Assembly: GCA_029465975.1 (NCBI GenBank)
Contig: CM055745.1
Location: 2,511,876 to 2,575,875 of the forward strand
DNA from: Dallia pectoralis
Taxonomy: Eukaryota > Chordata > Actinopteri > Esociformes > Umbridae
Direction: 5' to 3'
Length of the DNA: 64,000 nucleotides
The position numbers and the translations under genes are program-made. This document shows positions 1 to 13,814 of this stretch, one piece after another (within the stretch, counting starts at the first letter, position 1; each line of letters starts with the position of its first letter). The notes under the pieces are model-generated. The model had not been told where the DNA came from and did not search any database. It worked only from the letters and a program-made list of their open reading frames with translations.

Positions 1-112
1 TACCATTTTTGTATAACAATTGCTAAGGATGTACTTTTTTGTAACAAACATAGCAGCTATAGATGTATTACCGTAGTACACTACATCTGTAACCTAACGT
101 GCTACTGTCCGG

Positions 113-880
113 TAGCTAGGTAGATATTGGCTAGCTACGGTAACTATGTAGGTAGATATTCGCTAGCTACGGTAACTATGTAGGTAGATATTGGCTAGCT
201 ACGGTAACTATGTAGGTAGATATTGGCTAGCTACGGTAACTATGTAGGTAGATATTGGCTAGCTACGGTAACTATGTAGGTAGATATTGGCTAGCTACGG
301 TAACTATGTAGGTAGATATTGGCTAGCTATAACTATGTAGGTAGATATTGGCTAGCTACGGTAACTATGTAGGTAGATATTGGCTAGCTACGGTAACTAT
401 GTAGGTAGATATTGGCTAGCTACGGTAACTATGTAGGTAGATATTGGCTAGCTACGGTAACTATGTAGGTAGATATTGGCTAGCTACGGTAACTATGTAG
501 GTAGATATTGGCTAGCTACGGTAACTATGTAGGTAGATATTGGCTAGCTACGGTAACTATGTAGGTAGATATTGGCTAGCTACGGTAACTATGTAGGTAG
601 ATATTGGCTAGCTACGGTAACTATGTAGGTAGATATTGGCTAGCTATATATGTAGGTAGATATTGGCTAGCTACGGTAACTATGTAGGTAGATATTGGCT
701 AGCTACGGTAACTATGTAGGTAGATATTGGCTAGCTACGGTAACTATGTAGGTAGATATTGGCTAGCTACGGTAACTATGTAGGTAGATATTGGCTAGCT
801 ACGGTAACTATGTAGGTAGATATTGGCTAGCTACGGTAACTATGTAGGTAGATATTGGCTAGCTAGTACGGTAACGCAGA
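113..880. repeat. 32-bp minisatellite, about 24 copies
   Basis: Head-to-tail units contain ACTATGTAGGTAGATATT followed by GGCTAGCTACGGTA. Most copies are identical; shortened units occur near 328 and 648. Each unit carries the palindrome GCTAGC. High copy identity suggests recent expansion or homogenisation. No coding potential. Confidence 0.97.
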
Positions 881-2252
881 TATTTTGTTTACATCGTTAG
901 ACAGTGTAGCTAGTCCATTGCAGTACATGGATACTACATTCCAGACTGCATAGTCAACCAGCATTATGCAATTTAAAAAAGCAAGCAATTAGTAACACTG
1001 TATGATGGGACATTAAGTGATTATTCCAGGGAGACGTAACCATAGCAAACACAACAGATTCAAGTGTCATGCCTGATTTAGGACCATTGTTACCACTCAT
1101 GCTATTTGTTTTTAACAAATATCTGCACTTAAGACAGCAACTCTTCCTTCTTAAACCTTCTCTATATAATACGTAGGACATGGAAGACTGGACCACTGTC
1201 AGATGAACCCAGCAGTGGAGTCAGCATGCTACCTGTTGAATGCCCCTGAGGGAGGAAGATATGACCAGATATAGGACAGCACCTTCTCAGTCCTACAGCA
1301 GAGACATGGCTGTACTAAACTATGTTTTTGTTCACATAAAGTAGGGTTAAACCAGCCAAATGTGTAAATATAGGTAGCAAGAGTGTTTGAGAATGTATTA
1401 ATGCAACTACATCTTTTTTTCATAGTATTTTTATTTTTGCATGTACAAAATAATGTCTGAAATTGCATTAATACTACACTCATTTGTAATTTCTAAAATA
1501 TGTCTGTGTTATTTCAAACTGATACTTGTATCTCAGATGTCCTTTAACACCAATGTGATTAATAAACTGTTATTGCACAAGTCACTTCTAATCAATGTCT
1601 AAATAAGCACAACTACTCAGTATACTAAACCCTGCCATGTCCAGGTCAACATTAGTAGATGGTCCCTGTTGCTGCAGCTTCCTTACTTTTGCTGGCACTA
1701 AGCTGTACTTGGCTTCGTCAGTTTCAGGTTCTGTGTCTGTCTGCTACAACACTGGAATTGTACTCATCATTCTGGTAAAAAAGTATCCAAAAATGTTTTG
1801 TAGTTGGATACGTAATTTCCAATTTAACAATTCCAAATCCGAAAATGTTCCTGCAATGCTAAATATGTCTAAATCCAGTCAGCATTATGAAAATAAGATT
1901 CTCTTTATAACGTCATGAAAAAACAGAAGCGAGTTGCGTTATGAGCGTAACAATAAAAATGACAAATGCTCCTGTTGCAGAAATCGGGTTTGAATCTATA
2001 GCTTAAATATATAAAAACGGTCAGAGAGCAAACTTTCCATTCATTGTCTGGTGTATTCTAATGCAATCCAGAGTTACCCAAACTAAATGTGGATACATAT
2101 CTAAACATTTTAAACCAATACAGCAAGAACAACCGTAGCTGTGATCAGTGTCTTTCAGCTGTATCGAACGCCATTTTGGCCATCAGATTGCTACTGGGTC
2201 TACTAACTGTCACTCAAACGTGCTCTTATTAACCCCGCTCACACGCTAGAAA
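881..2252. other. Single-copy AT-rich intergenic sequence
   Basis: No gene, RNA or clear mobile element seen. Short ORFs on both strands (for example 1637-1918 plus) show no recognisable domain and no splice context. Treated as non-coding. Confidence 0.6.
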
Positions 2253-2510
2253 GGGGCCAAAAGTTTTGGTCGTAAAAAAAAACTTGTAATCGAAAAAAGA
2301 AGAAGTGAAACTGAAAAATAATGGTTTGACTGAAATTTTTTGGGGATTGGATCCAAACATCCACTTATTACGTTCAGATAATTTTTCTTATGTTAAAAAT
2401 GTATCTTTTTTCAAACAATAATTTTTTATTCGTTTACCATATTTTTTTTTACATTTGAAAATATATTTTTCAGCCAAGATTTTTTTTTTACGGCCAATAC
2501 ATTTGGCCCC
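2253..2510. mobile_element. MITE-like inverted repeat, family unknown
   Basis: An arm beginning GGGGCCAAAAGTTTTGG and running into an A9 tract (2253-2282) is matched in reverse complement by a T-tract followed by ACGGCCAATACATTTGGCCCC-like sequence at 2481-2510. The arms are about 30 bp and differ at a few positions. The core is AT-rich with no ORF of note. This is the shape of a non-autonomous DNA transposon, but I cannot see a target duplication and the A/T tracts inflate the match. Confidence 0.45.
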
Positions 2511-4003
2511 AATCTGGCTCCATAGGACCCCACTCTCACAACAGCAGATTGTTTTGTCCTTCAACGAACAATCTGCGTCGTGCATGAACCGTATTTCCAC
2601 AAGAACAATTTGGCCATTTATATCAATCGATGATTGGATGAAGATATTTTTTTATTAGATGAATCTGAAAAATCTTTTGTCTGTCTTTGTATAATCCCCC
2701 GATGACAAAAGCCACGAAGTCTCCGAGGGTCACCTGGGACCAAGCTGTTGCCATGGACACAGCTGCTTTGTGGGGTCAGCGCAGTGTGCTAACTCTGTGC
2801 TTTTTGTTTTGTTCCGTGACCTCCAAATATCACCTAAACACATGACACACCGAGCAAACAGACACCTCGCTTCAGTGAGAAATGCCAAAGCAGAAAAAAA
2901 CGCAACAGCAACACATTACTCCATCGTGCTTCGCGGTTTACCTCGGGTATATACTGTCACTGTACACATGCACGGTGTGACTCCGCTAAACCTACTCTCG
3001 GCATCGGGATTCGTGCGGAGTTTCAATATCCTGAATATCCCGACGGAATTTACATCACAGGGCCCATTTCTGATTCATCCACAGGATAAAGCTACGAGGC
3101 AACGTGGATCCTGACAGCTGGGGAGGAGTCATCAAACACGGGCAAGAGAGTTGGTATTACACCGAGACGGGATTGATCGACGAGGGGTGTCTGCGTGTTA
3201 AGAGAGGGGTGGGGGTGAGGGGGGGGTACTGTGATCCTCACACAGCCCCAGACACAAGCCCGCCGTAACACCGCCCTTCCTCCCTTCCATCCTCTCCCTC
3301 GTTCCTCCTCGGAGCGTGTGCTCTCTCCTTCCCTTCTCCAATATCCCGGCTCAGTGTGTGTCCGCAGCAACCATGGACACATCACATCACAGCTTGGCAG
3401 ACTCGCGCCTCACGGCCCGGGGATCGAATCCCGTAAACATACACAGCCGACGGCCCCCTGCGGAGAACCGGCATCCCAAACCGATCCGCGGAGAACATTT
3501 GCCAGGTTAACAGCAGTCTTTGCGTACAAGACATCTAGTCCTTGTAAATCTTCCAGTATTAAATAGAGCTTGGGCGACGCTTATTTGATGTTATAAACTC
3601 CCTATGTAGAGACCTTGGTGAACAATAATTTTTATTTCAGCTTTTCTTTTCACACCCGCACTGGAACATGGGAATTAAACATGTAACACTCAAATATCTT
3701 TCCCAAAGTTGTCTTCTGGTGAAATTGAACATCATGACTCGGGATGATTGCACTTTTTTATGTCCGACACTGATAACGATACTGCAGCCATGGAAACCAG
3801 TTGTTTTAGTTGCATGACATGAAGACTCTTAGGAACCCATTAAAAATAGTTGTTGCCAACAAGCACTAATAAACCACTCTGCTGTAACGCCATCAGCATA
3901 CATAATGATTATTAAAAGGACAGTTCATTTGCCAACGACAGAGTAGCAGGCAATACGCATATAACATGCTGTCAGTGGTATTTAAAGCACATATAACAAA
4001 CTG
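2511..4003. other. Single-copy intergenic sequence with one G-rich tract
   Basis: No supported gene. Short ORFs at 2770-3114 and 3231-3566 overlap ORFs on the other strand and lack recognisable domains. A G-run cluster at 3205-3226 (G4-T-G5-TGA-G8) fits a G-quadruplex motif. The GC content rises around 3100-3500. Confidence 0.6.
3205..3226 (+). other. Potential G-quadruplex motif
   Basis: Closely spaced runs of 4, 5 and 8 guanines satisfy the usual four-runs-of-three rule if the G8 run folds as two. Formation in vivo is inference only. Confidence 0.4.
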
Positions 4004-7000
4004 TTATACAGCTATAACTTACCAGTCCACACTAGGAATACAGCTGTAACTTACCAGTTCCCACTAGAAATACAGCTGTAACTTACCAGTTCACACTAGG
4101 AATACAGCTGTAACTTACCAGTCCACACTAGGAATACAGCTGTAACTTACCAGTTCACACTAGAAATACAGCTGTAACTTACCAGTTCACACTAGGAATA
4201 CAGCTGTAACTTACCAGTCCACACTAGGAATACAGCTGTAACTTACCAGTTCCCACTAGAAATACAGCTGTAACTTACCAGTTCACACTAGGAATACAGC
4301 TGTAACTTACCAGTCCACACTAGGAATACAGCTGTAACTTACCAGTCCACACTAGGAATACAGTTGTAACTTACCAGTTCCCACTAGGAATACAGCTGTA
4401 ACTTACCAGTTCACACTAGGAATACAGCTGTAACTTACCAGTCCACACTAGGAATACAGCTGTAACTTACCAGTCCACACTAGGAATACAGCTATAACTT
4501 ACCAGTTCACACTAGGAATACAGCTATAACTTACCAGTTCACACTAGGAATACAGCTATAACTTACCAGTTCACACTAGGAATACAGCTGTAACTTACCA
4601 GTCCACACTAGGAATACAGCTATAACTTACCAGTTCACACTAGGAATACAGCTATAACTTACCAGTTCACACTAGGAATACAGCTGTAACTTACCAGTCC
4701 ACACTAGGAATACAGCTGTAACCTACCAGTTCACACTAGGAATACAGCTATAACTTACCAGTTCACACTAGGAATACAGCTGTAACTTACCAGTTCACAC
4801 TAGGAATACAGCTGTAACTTACCAGTTCACACTAGGAATACAGCTATAACTTACCAGTTCACACTAGGAATACAGCTGTAACTTACCAGTTCACACTAGG
4901 AATACAGCTATAACTTACCAGTTCACACTAGGAATACAGCTGTAACTTACCAGTTCACACTAGGAATACAGCTGTAACTTACCAGTTCACACTAGGAATA
5001 CAGCTGTAACTTACCAGTTCACACTAGGAATACAGCTGTAACTTACCAGTTCACACTAGGAATACAGCTGTAACTTACCAGTTCACACTAGGAATACAGC
5101 TGTAACTTACCAGTTCACACTAGGAATACAGCTGTAACTTACCAGTTCACACTAGGAATACAGCTGTAACTTACCAGTTCACACTAGGAATACAGCTGTA
5201 ACTTACCAGTTCACACTAGGAATACAGCTGTAACTTACCAGTTCCCACTAGGAATACAGCTGTAACTTACCAGTTCACACTAGGAATACAGCTGTAACTT
5301 ACCAGTTCCCACTAGGAATACAGCTGTAACTTACCAGTTCACACTAGGAATACAGCTGTAACTTACCAGTTCACACTAGGAATACAGCTGTAACTTACCA
5401 GTCCACACTAGGAATACAGCTGTAACTTACCAGTTCCACACTAGGAATACAGCTGTAACTTACCAGTTCACACTAGGAATACAGCTGTAACTTACCAGTT
5501 CACACTAGGAATACAGCTGTAACTTACCAGTTCACACTAGGAATACAGCTGTAACTTACCAGTCCACACTAGGAATACAGCTATAACTTACCAGTTCACA
5601 CTAGGAATACAGCTATAACTTACCAGTTCACACTAGGAATACAGCTATAACTTACCAGTTCACACTAGGAATACAGCTGTAACTTACCAGTCCACACTAG
5701 GAATACAGCTGTAACTTACCAGTTCACACTAGGAATACAGCTATAACTTACCAGTTCACACTAGGAATACAGCTGTAACTTACCAGTTCACACTAGGAAT
5801 ACAGCTGTAACTTACCAGTTCACACTAGGAATACAGCTATAACTTACCAGTTCACACTAGGAATACAGCTGTAACTTACCAGTTCACACTAGGAATACAG
5901 CTGTAACTTACCAGTTCAGCTGTAACTTACCAGTTCACACTAGGAATACAGCTGTAACTTACCAGTTCACACTAGGAATACAGCTGTAACTTACCAGTTC
6001 ACACTAGGAATACAGCTGTAACTTACCAGTTCACACTAGGAATACAGCTATAACCAGTTCACACTAGGAATACAGCTGTAACACCAGTTCTAGGAATACA
6101 GCTGTAACTTACCAGTTCACACTAGGAATACAGCTGTAACTTACCAGTTCACACTAGGAATACAGCTAGTAACTGTAACCAGTTCACACTAGGAATACAG
6201 CTGTAACTTACCAGTTCACACTAGGAATACAGCTGTAACTTACCAGTTCACACTAGGAATACAGCTGTAACTTACCAGTTCACACTAGGAATACAGCTGT
6301 AACTTACCAGTTCACACTAGGAATACAGCTGTAACTTACCAGTTCACACTAGGAATACAGCTGTAACTTACCAGTTCACACTAGGAATACAGCTGTAACT
6401 TACCAGTTCACACTAGGAATACAGCTGTAACTTACCAGTTCACACTAGGAATACAGCTGTAACTTACCAGTTCACACTAGGAATACAGCTGTAACTTACC
6501 AGTTCACACTAGGAATACAGCTGTAACTTACCAGTTCACACTAGGAATACAGCTGTAACTTACCAGTTCACACTAGGAATACAGCTGTAACTTACCAGTT
6601 CACACTAGGAATACATCTGTAACTTACAGCTGTAACTTACCAGTTCCACTACTAGGCTGTAATTACCAGCTGTAAGCTGTAACTTAGTTCCCACTAGGAA
6701 TACAGCTGTAACTTACCAGTTCCCACTAGGAATACAGCTGTAACTTACCAGTTCACACTAGGAATACAGCTGTAACTTACCAGTCCACACTAGGAATACA
6801 GCTATAACTTACCAGTTCACACTAGGAATACAGCTATAACTTACCAGTTCCCACTAGGAATACAGCTGTAACTTACCAGTTCCCACTAGGAATACAGCTA
6901 TAACTTACCAGTTCCCACTAGGAATACAGCTATAACTTACCAGTTCACACTAGGAATACAGCTGTAACTTACCAGTTCCCACTAGGAATACAGCTATAAC

Positions 7001-7612
7001 TTACCAGTTCACACTAGGAATACAGCTGTAACTTACCAGTCCACACTAGGAATACAGCTGTAACTTACCAGTTCACACTAGGAATACAGCTATAACTTAC
7101 CAGTTCCCACTAGGAATACAGCTATAACTTACCAGTCCACACTAGGAATACAGCTGTAACCTACCAGTTCCCACTAGGAATACAGCTATAACCTACCAGT
7201 TCACACTAGGAATACAGCTGTAACTTACCAGTTCCCACTAGGAATACAGCTGTAACTTACCAGTTCACACTAGGAATACAGCTGTAACTTACCAGTTCAC
7301 ACTAGGAATACAGCTGTAACTTACCAGTTCACACTAGGAATACAGCTGTAACTTACCAGTTCACACTAGGAATACAGCTATAACTTACCAGTTCACACTA
7401 GGAATACAGCTGTAACTTACCAGTCCACACTAGGAATACAGCTGTAACTTACCAGTTCACACTAGGAATACAGCTATAACTTACCAGTTCACACTAGGAA
7501 TACAGCTGTAACTTACCAGTTCACACTAGGAATACAGCTGTAACTTACCAGTTCACACTAGGAATACAGCTGTAACTTACCAGTTCACACTAGGAATACA
7601 GCTATAACTTAC
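4004..7612. repeat. 32-bp minisatellite, about 112 copies
   Basis: Units read TACAGCTGTAACTTACCAG then TTCACACTAGGAA. Variants alternate CAGCTG/CAGCTA and TTCACAC/TCCACAC/TTCCCAC in patches, showing block-wise spread of variants. Scrambled units lie near 5908, 6050-6180 and 6610-6690. Most units hold the E-box CAGCTG, and on the minus strand each reads CTG/GTAAGT, which fits a strong 5' splice site. There is no ORF across the array. Confidence 0.97.
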
Positions 7613-8561
7613 CAGATCCCAGTAAATCTGAAATTGATTGAGTGCAACATATTCTTAAAGTGGGTAGTTATCACATAGTAGAGAGGAGAAGTGTTTTCAA
7701 TACGACCACATAGATGTGGTCGGTGTTTGACCGGGACGGGTGTAGTGGAAGGCAGATTGGTGCTGACGGTGCCGTTCGCCTCTTGTTTGGTCCCATAACT
7801 GCTGCTCTTTTCTCCGACCCCGTCCGTCTCTCCCTATGTCCTGGCCGGGAATATTTCACACACCCGGGCCTGCCAATCACGCTGCCAATGTTTATGCAGA
7901 TTGGGCTTCAGGAAACGCGCTGCATCCGAAGTGCTGCCCGGTCTGAAACTGACGAGCCGGTCAGATGACGGATAACGCCGGCGCTCGCTGTCTTGTAAGT
8001 GTCATTGAACGCTAACTTGGGAGGCGCTGTGCAAGGTCGACGTCCCGGGGGTGAGGGCGAATAGAACCGGGATGATCCGATCAGACGTGCTGGAGGTAAT
8101 TACTGTGTTACGGCCACTTTAAAATTCAAATCTAAAACAGACAACTACGGGCGCTTGTCCGCCTGGAAGACTTTGACAAGCTGACACCCTGAACATCTCA
8201 AGGTGAGGTGCACACCCAGAGAGACACGTGCGCGTGTAAACTCTGAATTCTCCGTAGAGATGCGCGCACAGGAGCTCAGTCTCTGTGTGATAAATTAAGA
8301 CACGGCAACACGTTTACGGCGTGTACAGGAGATGGTTAATTCAATAATACAAAACAAACACAAACCAGTTGTCAGGCACATGGTATCCGAACAGATACTT
8401 AAACCATTAGAGTGTCGCCCTGACTGTGCCAGATCCGTCTCTGTCCCGGGGCACTCGTTTTGTCGTTTCTCTGTTCGCCCTATACCCCCTCCGTCTTCTC
8501 TTCCCCCTTTTCACATTCCCTCCTTTTTCATATCTCTCTCTACATAGAGGCTAATTACAGC
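7613..8561. other. Single-copy intergenic sequence
   Basis: GC-richer than its neighbours. Overlapping short ORFs on both strands (7671-7968) have no recognisable domain. No RNA gene or mobile element identified. Confidence 0.55.
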
Positions 8562-8587
8562 TCACACACACACACACACACACACAC
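8562..8587. repeat. (CA)n microsatellite
   Basis: Uninterrupted CA dinucleotides, about 13 units. Confidence 0.97.
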
Positions 8588-9458
<871 letters not shown>

Positions 9459-9557
9459 AGAGTGAGAATGGACAGCTGCACCGAACAGTGTGTGTGTGTC
9501 CTACTGAACCCCAGTCTGCCCCTGTGGGTTTGTGGGAAGATGCATGAGAAATCTCCT

Positions 9558-9702
9558 CTATCTGTCCTACTGGCTGGTTATATTACAGTAACTCTGCTGC
9601 TCTATCTGTCCTACTGGCTGGTTATATTACAGTAACTCTGCTGCTCTATCTGTCCTACTGGCTGGTTAGATTGGAATAACTCTGCTCCTCTATCTGTCCT
9701 AT
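9558..9702. repeat. 44-bp tandem repeat, about 3.3 copies
   Basis: Copies starting at 9558, 9602, 9646 and 9690 begin CTATCTGTCCTACTGG; the third is diverged at its end and the fourth is partial. It abuts the much larger 37-bp array. Confidence 0.9.
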
Positions 9703-9704
9703 AA

Positions 9705-12430
9705 TAGCATTTATATCACAGCATATTAGATCAGTACAAATCAGCATTTATATCACACCATATTAGATCAGTACAAATCAGAATTTATATCACACCATAT
9801 TAGATCAGTACAAATTAGCATTTATATCACAGCATATTAGATCAGTACAAATCAGCATTTATATCACACCATATTAGATCAGTACAAATCAGCATTTATA
9901 TCACACCATATTAGATCAGTACAAATCAGCATTTATATCACACCATATTAGATCAGTACAAATCAGCATTTATATCACACCATATTAGATCAGTACAAAT
10001 CAGCATTTATATCACACCGTATTAGATCAGTACAAATCAGCATTTATATCACACCATTTTAGATCAGTACAAATCAGCATTTATATCACAGCATATTAGA
10101 TCAGTACAAATCAGCATTTATATCACAGCATATTAGATCAATACAAATTAGCATTTATATCACACCATATTAGATCAGTACAAATCAGCATTTATATCAC
10201 AGCATATTAGATCAGTACAAATCAGCATTTATATCACAGCATATTAGATCAGTACAAATCAACATTTATATCACACCATATTAGATCAGTACAAATCAGC
10301 ATTTATATCACAGCATATTAGATCAGTACAAATCAGCATTTATATCACAGCATATAAGATCAATACAAATTAGCATTTATATCACACCATATTAGATCAG
10401 TACAAATCAGCATTTATATCACACCATATTAGATCAGTACAAATCAGCATTTATATCACATCATATTAGATCAGTACAAATCAGCATTTATATCACAGCA
10501 TATAAGATCAATACAAATTAGCATTTATATCACACCATATTAGATCAGTACAAATCAACATTTATATCACAGCATATAAGATCAGTACAAATCAGCATTT
10601 ATATCACAGCATATAAGATCAATACAAATTAGCATTTATATCACACCATATTAGATCAGTACAAATCAGCATTTATATCACACCATATTAGATCAGTACA
10701 AATCAGCATTTATATCACATCATATTAGATCAGTACAAATCAGCATTTATATCACAGCATATAAGATCAATACAAATTAGCATTTATATCACACCATATT
10801 AGATCAGTACAAATCAACATTTATATCACAGCATATAAGATCAGTACAAATCAGCATTTATATCACAGCATATTAGATCAATACAAATTAGCATTTATAT
10901 CACACCATATTAGATCAGTACAAATCAGCATTTATATCACACCATATTAGATCAGTACAAATCAGTATTTATATCACAGCATATTAGATCAGTACAAATC
11001 AGCATTTATATCACAGCATATTAGATCAGTACAAATCAGCATTTATATCACATCATATTAGATCAGTACAAATCAGAATTTATATCACAGCATATTAGAT
11101 CAGTACAAATCAGCATTTATATCACATCATATTAGATCAGTACAAATCAGAATTTATATCACAGCATACTAGATCAGTACAAATCAGAATTTATATCACA
11201 GCATATAAGATCAGTACAAATCAACATTTATATCACAGCATATAAGATCAGTACAAATCAACATTTATATCACAGCATATTAGATCAGTACAAATCAGCA
11301 TTTATATCACACCATATTAGATCAGTACAAATCAGCATTTATATCACAGCATATAAGATCAATTCAAATTAGCATTTATATCACACCATATTAGATACAA
11401 ATCAGCATTTATATCACCATATTAGATCAGTACAAATCAGCATTTATATCACATCATATTAGATCAGTACAAATCAGCATTTAGATATAAGATCAGTACA
11501 AATCAGCATTTATATCACAGCATATAAGATCAGTACAAATCAGCATTTATATCACAGCATATAAGATCAATACAAATCATTTACATTTATATCAAATCAC
11601 CATATTAGATCAGTACAAATCAGCATTTATATATCATATTAGATCAGCAAATATTTATATCACAGATATAAGATCAATACAAATTAGCATTTATATCACA
11701 CCATATTAGATCAGTACAAATCAACATTTATATCACAGCATATAAGATCAGTACAAATCAGCATTTATATCACAGCATATTAGATCAATACAAATCAGCA
11801 TTTATATCACACCATATTAGATCAGTACAAATCAGCATTTATATCACATCATATTAGATCAGTACAAATCAGTATTTATATCACAGCATATTAGATCAGT
11901 ACAAATCAGCATTTATATCACATCATATTAGATCAGTACAAATCAGCATTTATATCACAGCATATTAGATCAGTACAAATCAGAATTTATATCACAGCAT
12001 ATTAGATCAGTACAAATCAACATTTATATCACATCATATTAGATCAGTACAAATCAGAATTTATATCACAGCATACTAGATCAGTACAAATCAGAATTTA
12101 TATCACAGCATATAAGATCAGTACAAATCAACATTTATATCACAGCATATAAGATCAGTACAAATCAACATTTATATCACAGCATATTAGATCAGTACAA
12201 ATCAGCATTTATATCACACCATATTAGATCAGTACAAATCAGCATTTATATCACACCATATTAGATCAGTACAAATCAGCATTTATATCACAGCATATTA
12301 GATCAGTACAAATCAGCATTTATATCACACCATATTAGATCAGTACAAATCAACATTTATATCACACCATATTAGATCAGTACAAATCAGCATTTATATC
12401 ACAGCATATTAGATCACTACACATCAACAT
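9705..12430. repeat. 37-bp minisatellite, about 73 copies, with higher-order structure
   Basis: AT-rich units contain CATTTATATCACACCATA and TTAGATCAGTACAAATCAG. Variant units (ATAAGATCAATACAAATTAG) recur at 10358, 10506, 10617, 10765 and 10876, spacings 148/111/148/111 bp, giving a 259-bp (7-unit) higher-order repeat. Decayed or shortened units lie around 11385-11660. A block with the variant CATACTAGATC near 11164 recurs near 12071. Confidence 0.97.
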
Positions 12431-13456
12431 GGATGTCACTGTACATCACCTGTGATTCATTTAAACACTCACAGAAATATTTGTGTATTTGTTTAAAGTT
12501 AAAAGACATGAAACTCAAATATATCCAGTGCAGAAGGTGCTCTTATTTATACGTTATTGTCTTTCAGTTAAACTCTGAACATGGGAGAAAGAATGTTCTC
12601 CATTACGCGTACGATTTAATTTATCTAATCCACAGAATGTTTCTTTCATTAAATTAGACCATTTAAATCGGCATCTGCTATATATAACAAATAAAATGTA
12701 ATTTTTCAGACTGTATTGGGATTAGATGCATTTTAGAAATACAGCAGCTTTTTCGTGTTTAACACAAGATTCTCTGGCTGGGAGATGTACGTTGTACATC
12801 AGTTCGTGGATTAGAAGACAACTGTATATTTTGGCAGTTAAAGCCTCTGCAAGATACATGACCACGCATAAAAAATGTATATGCAATATGATAATGTGAA
12901 TTCTCCCCGCACGATTACAATTCTCTAACCACCTCATCAGGGACCCAAACTGAATGACTTTTTAGGCTAAAATTAAATAAAAGACGATACAGTTTCTTCC
13001 CTGAAAGCAGCACTTTTCACATGTGCCCTTTTCGCCTCGTCCTGTTAATATGTCACTTCAGAAAGACTCTTAAGTGGTGGAAAGGCCAGAGCAAAATGAA
13101 GGCTGACTTCTGCAGAAAGGGCTGTGGGTATTTTAAGTCCACCAGGTGGGGAACAGGAAGAGGCTGGTACATAACCACTGGTATGTGAGGTCCATCAGGT
13201 GGGGAACAGGAAGAGGCTAACCTACACCCAGACCCAACCATTAACCTAATTAACCTAACCCAGAGCCCAACCATTAACCTAATTAACCTAACCCTGAGCT
13301 AAACCATTTTTCTAACTCTTACCTCCAAATCACACCACCAGTTATGAATGCAACACAGCAACTAAACCACTGAGCTGAAAAAAGCCTTTTGACTGAATTC
13401 TCAGTGTTTTTCAAAATTCACAGGGATTGTTGGTCCATAGCAGAGTAACACCTGTA
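12431..13456. other. Single-copy sequence with small tandem duplications
   Basis: No supported gene. At about 13135-13310 there are two copies of a CAGGTGGGGAACAGGAAGAG segment and two copies of a segment with CCAACCATTAACCTAATT. ORFs at 12433, 12722 and 13053 have no recognisable domains. Confidence 0.55.

Positions 13457-13814
<358 letters not shown>

Noticed and set aside
113..880. CRISPR-like regular 32-bp repeats
   Set aside because: There are no unique spacers; units are contiguous head-to-tail copies, and the DNA is a vertebrate genome. The same applies to the 25-46 bp arrays elsewhere.
3400..3440. tRNA-like T-arm (GGGGATCGAATCCC)
   Set aside because: The surrounding sequence does not form acceptor, D and anticodon arms. 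A B-box-like word alone is not enough.
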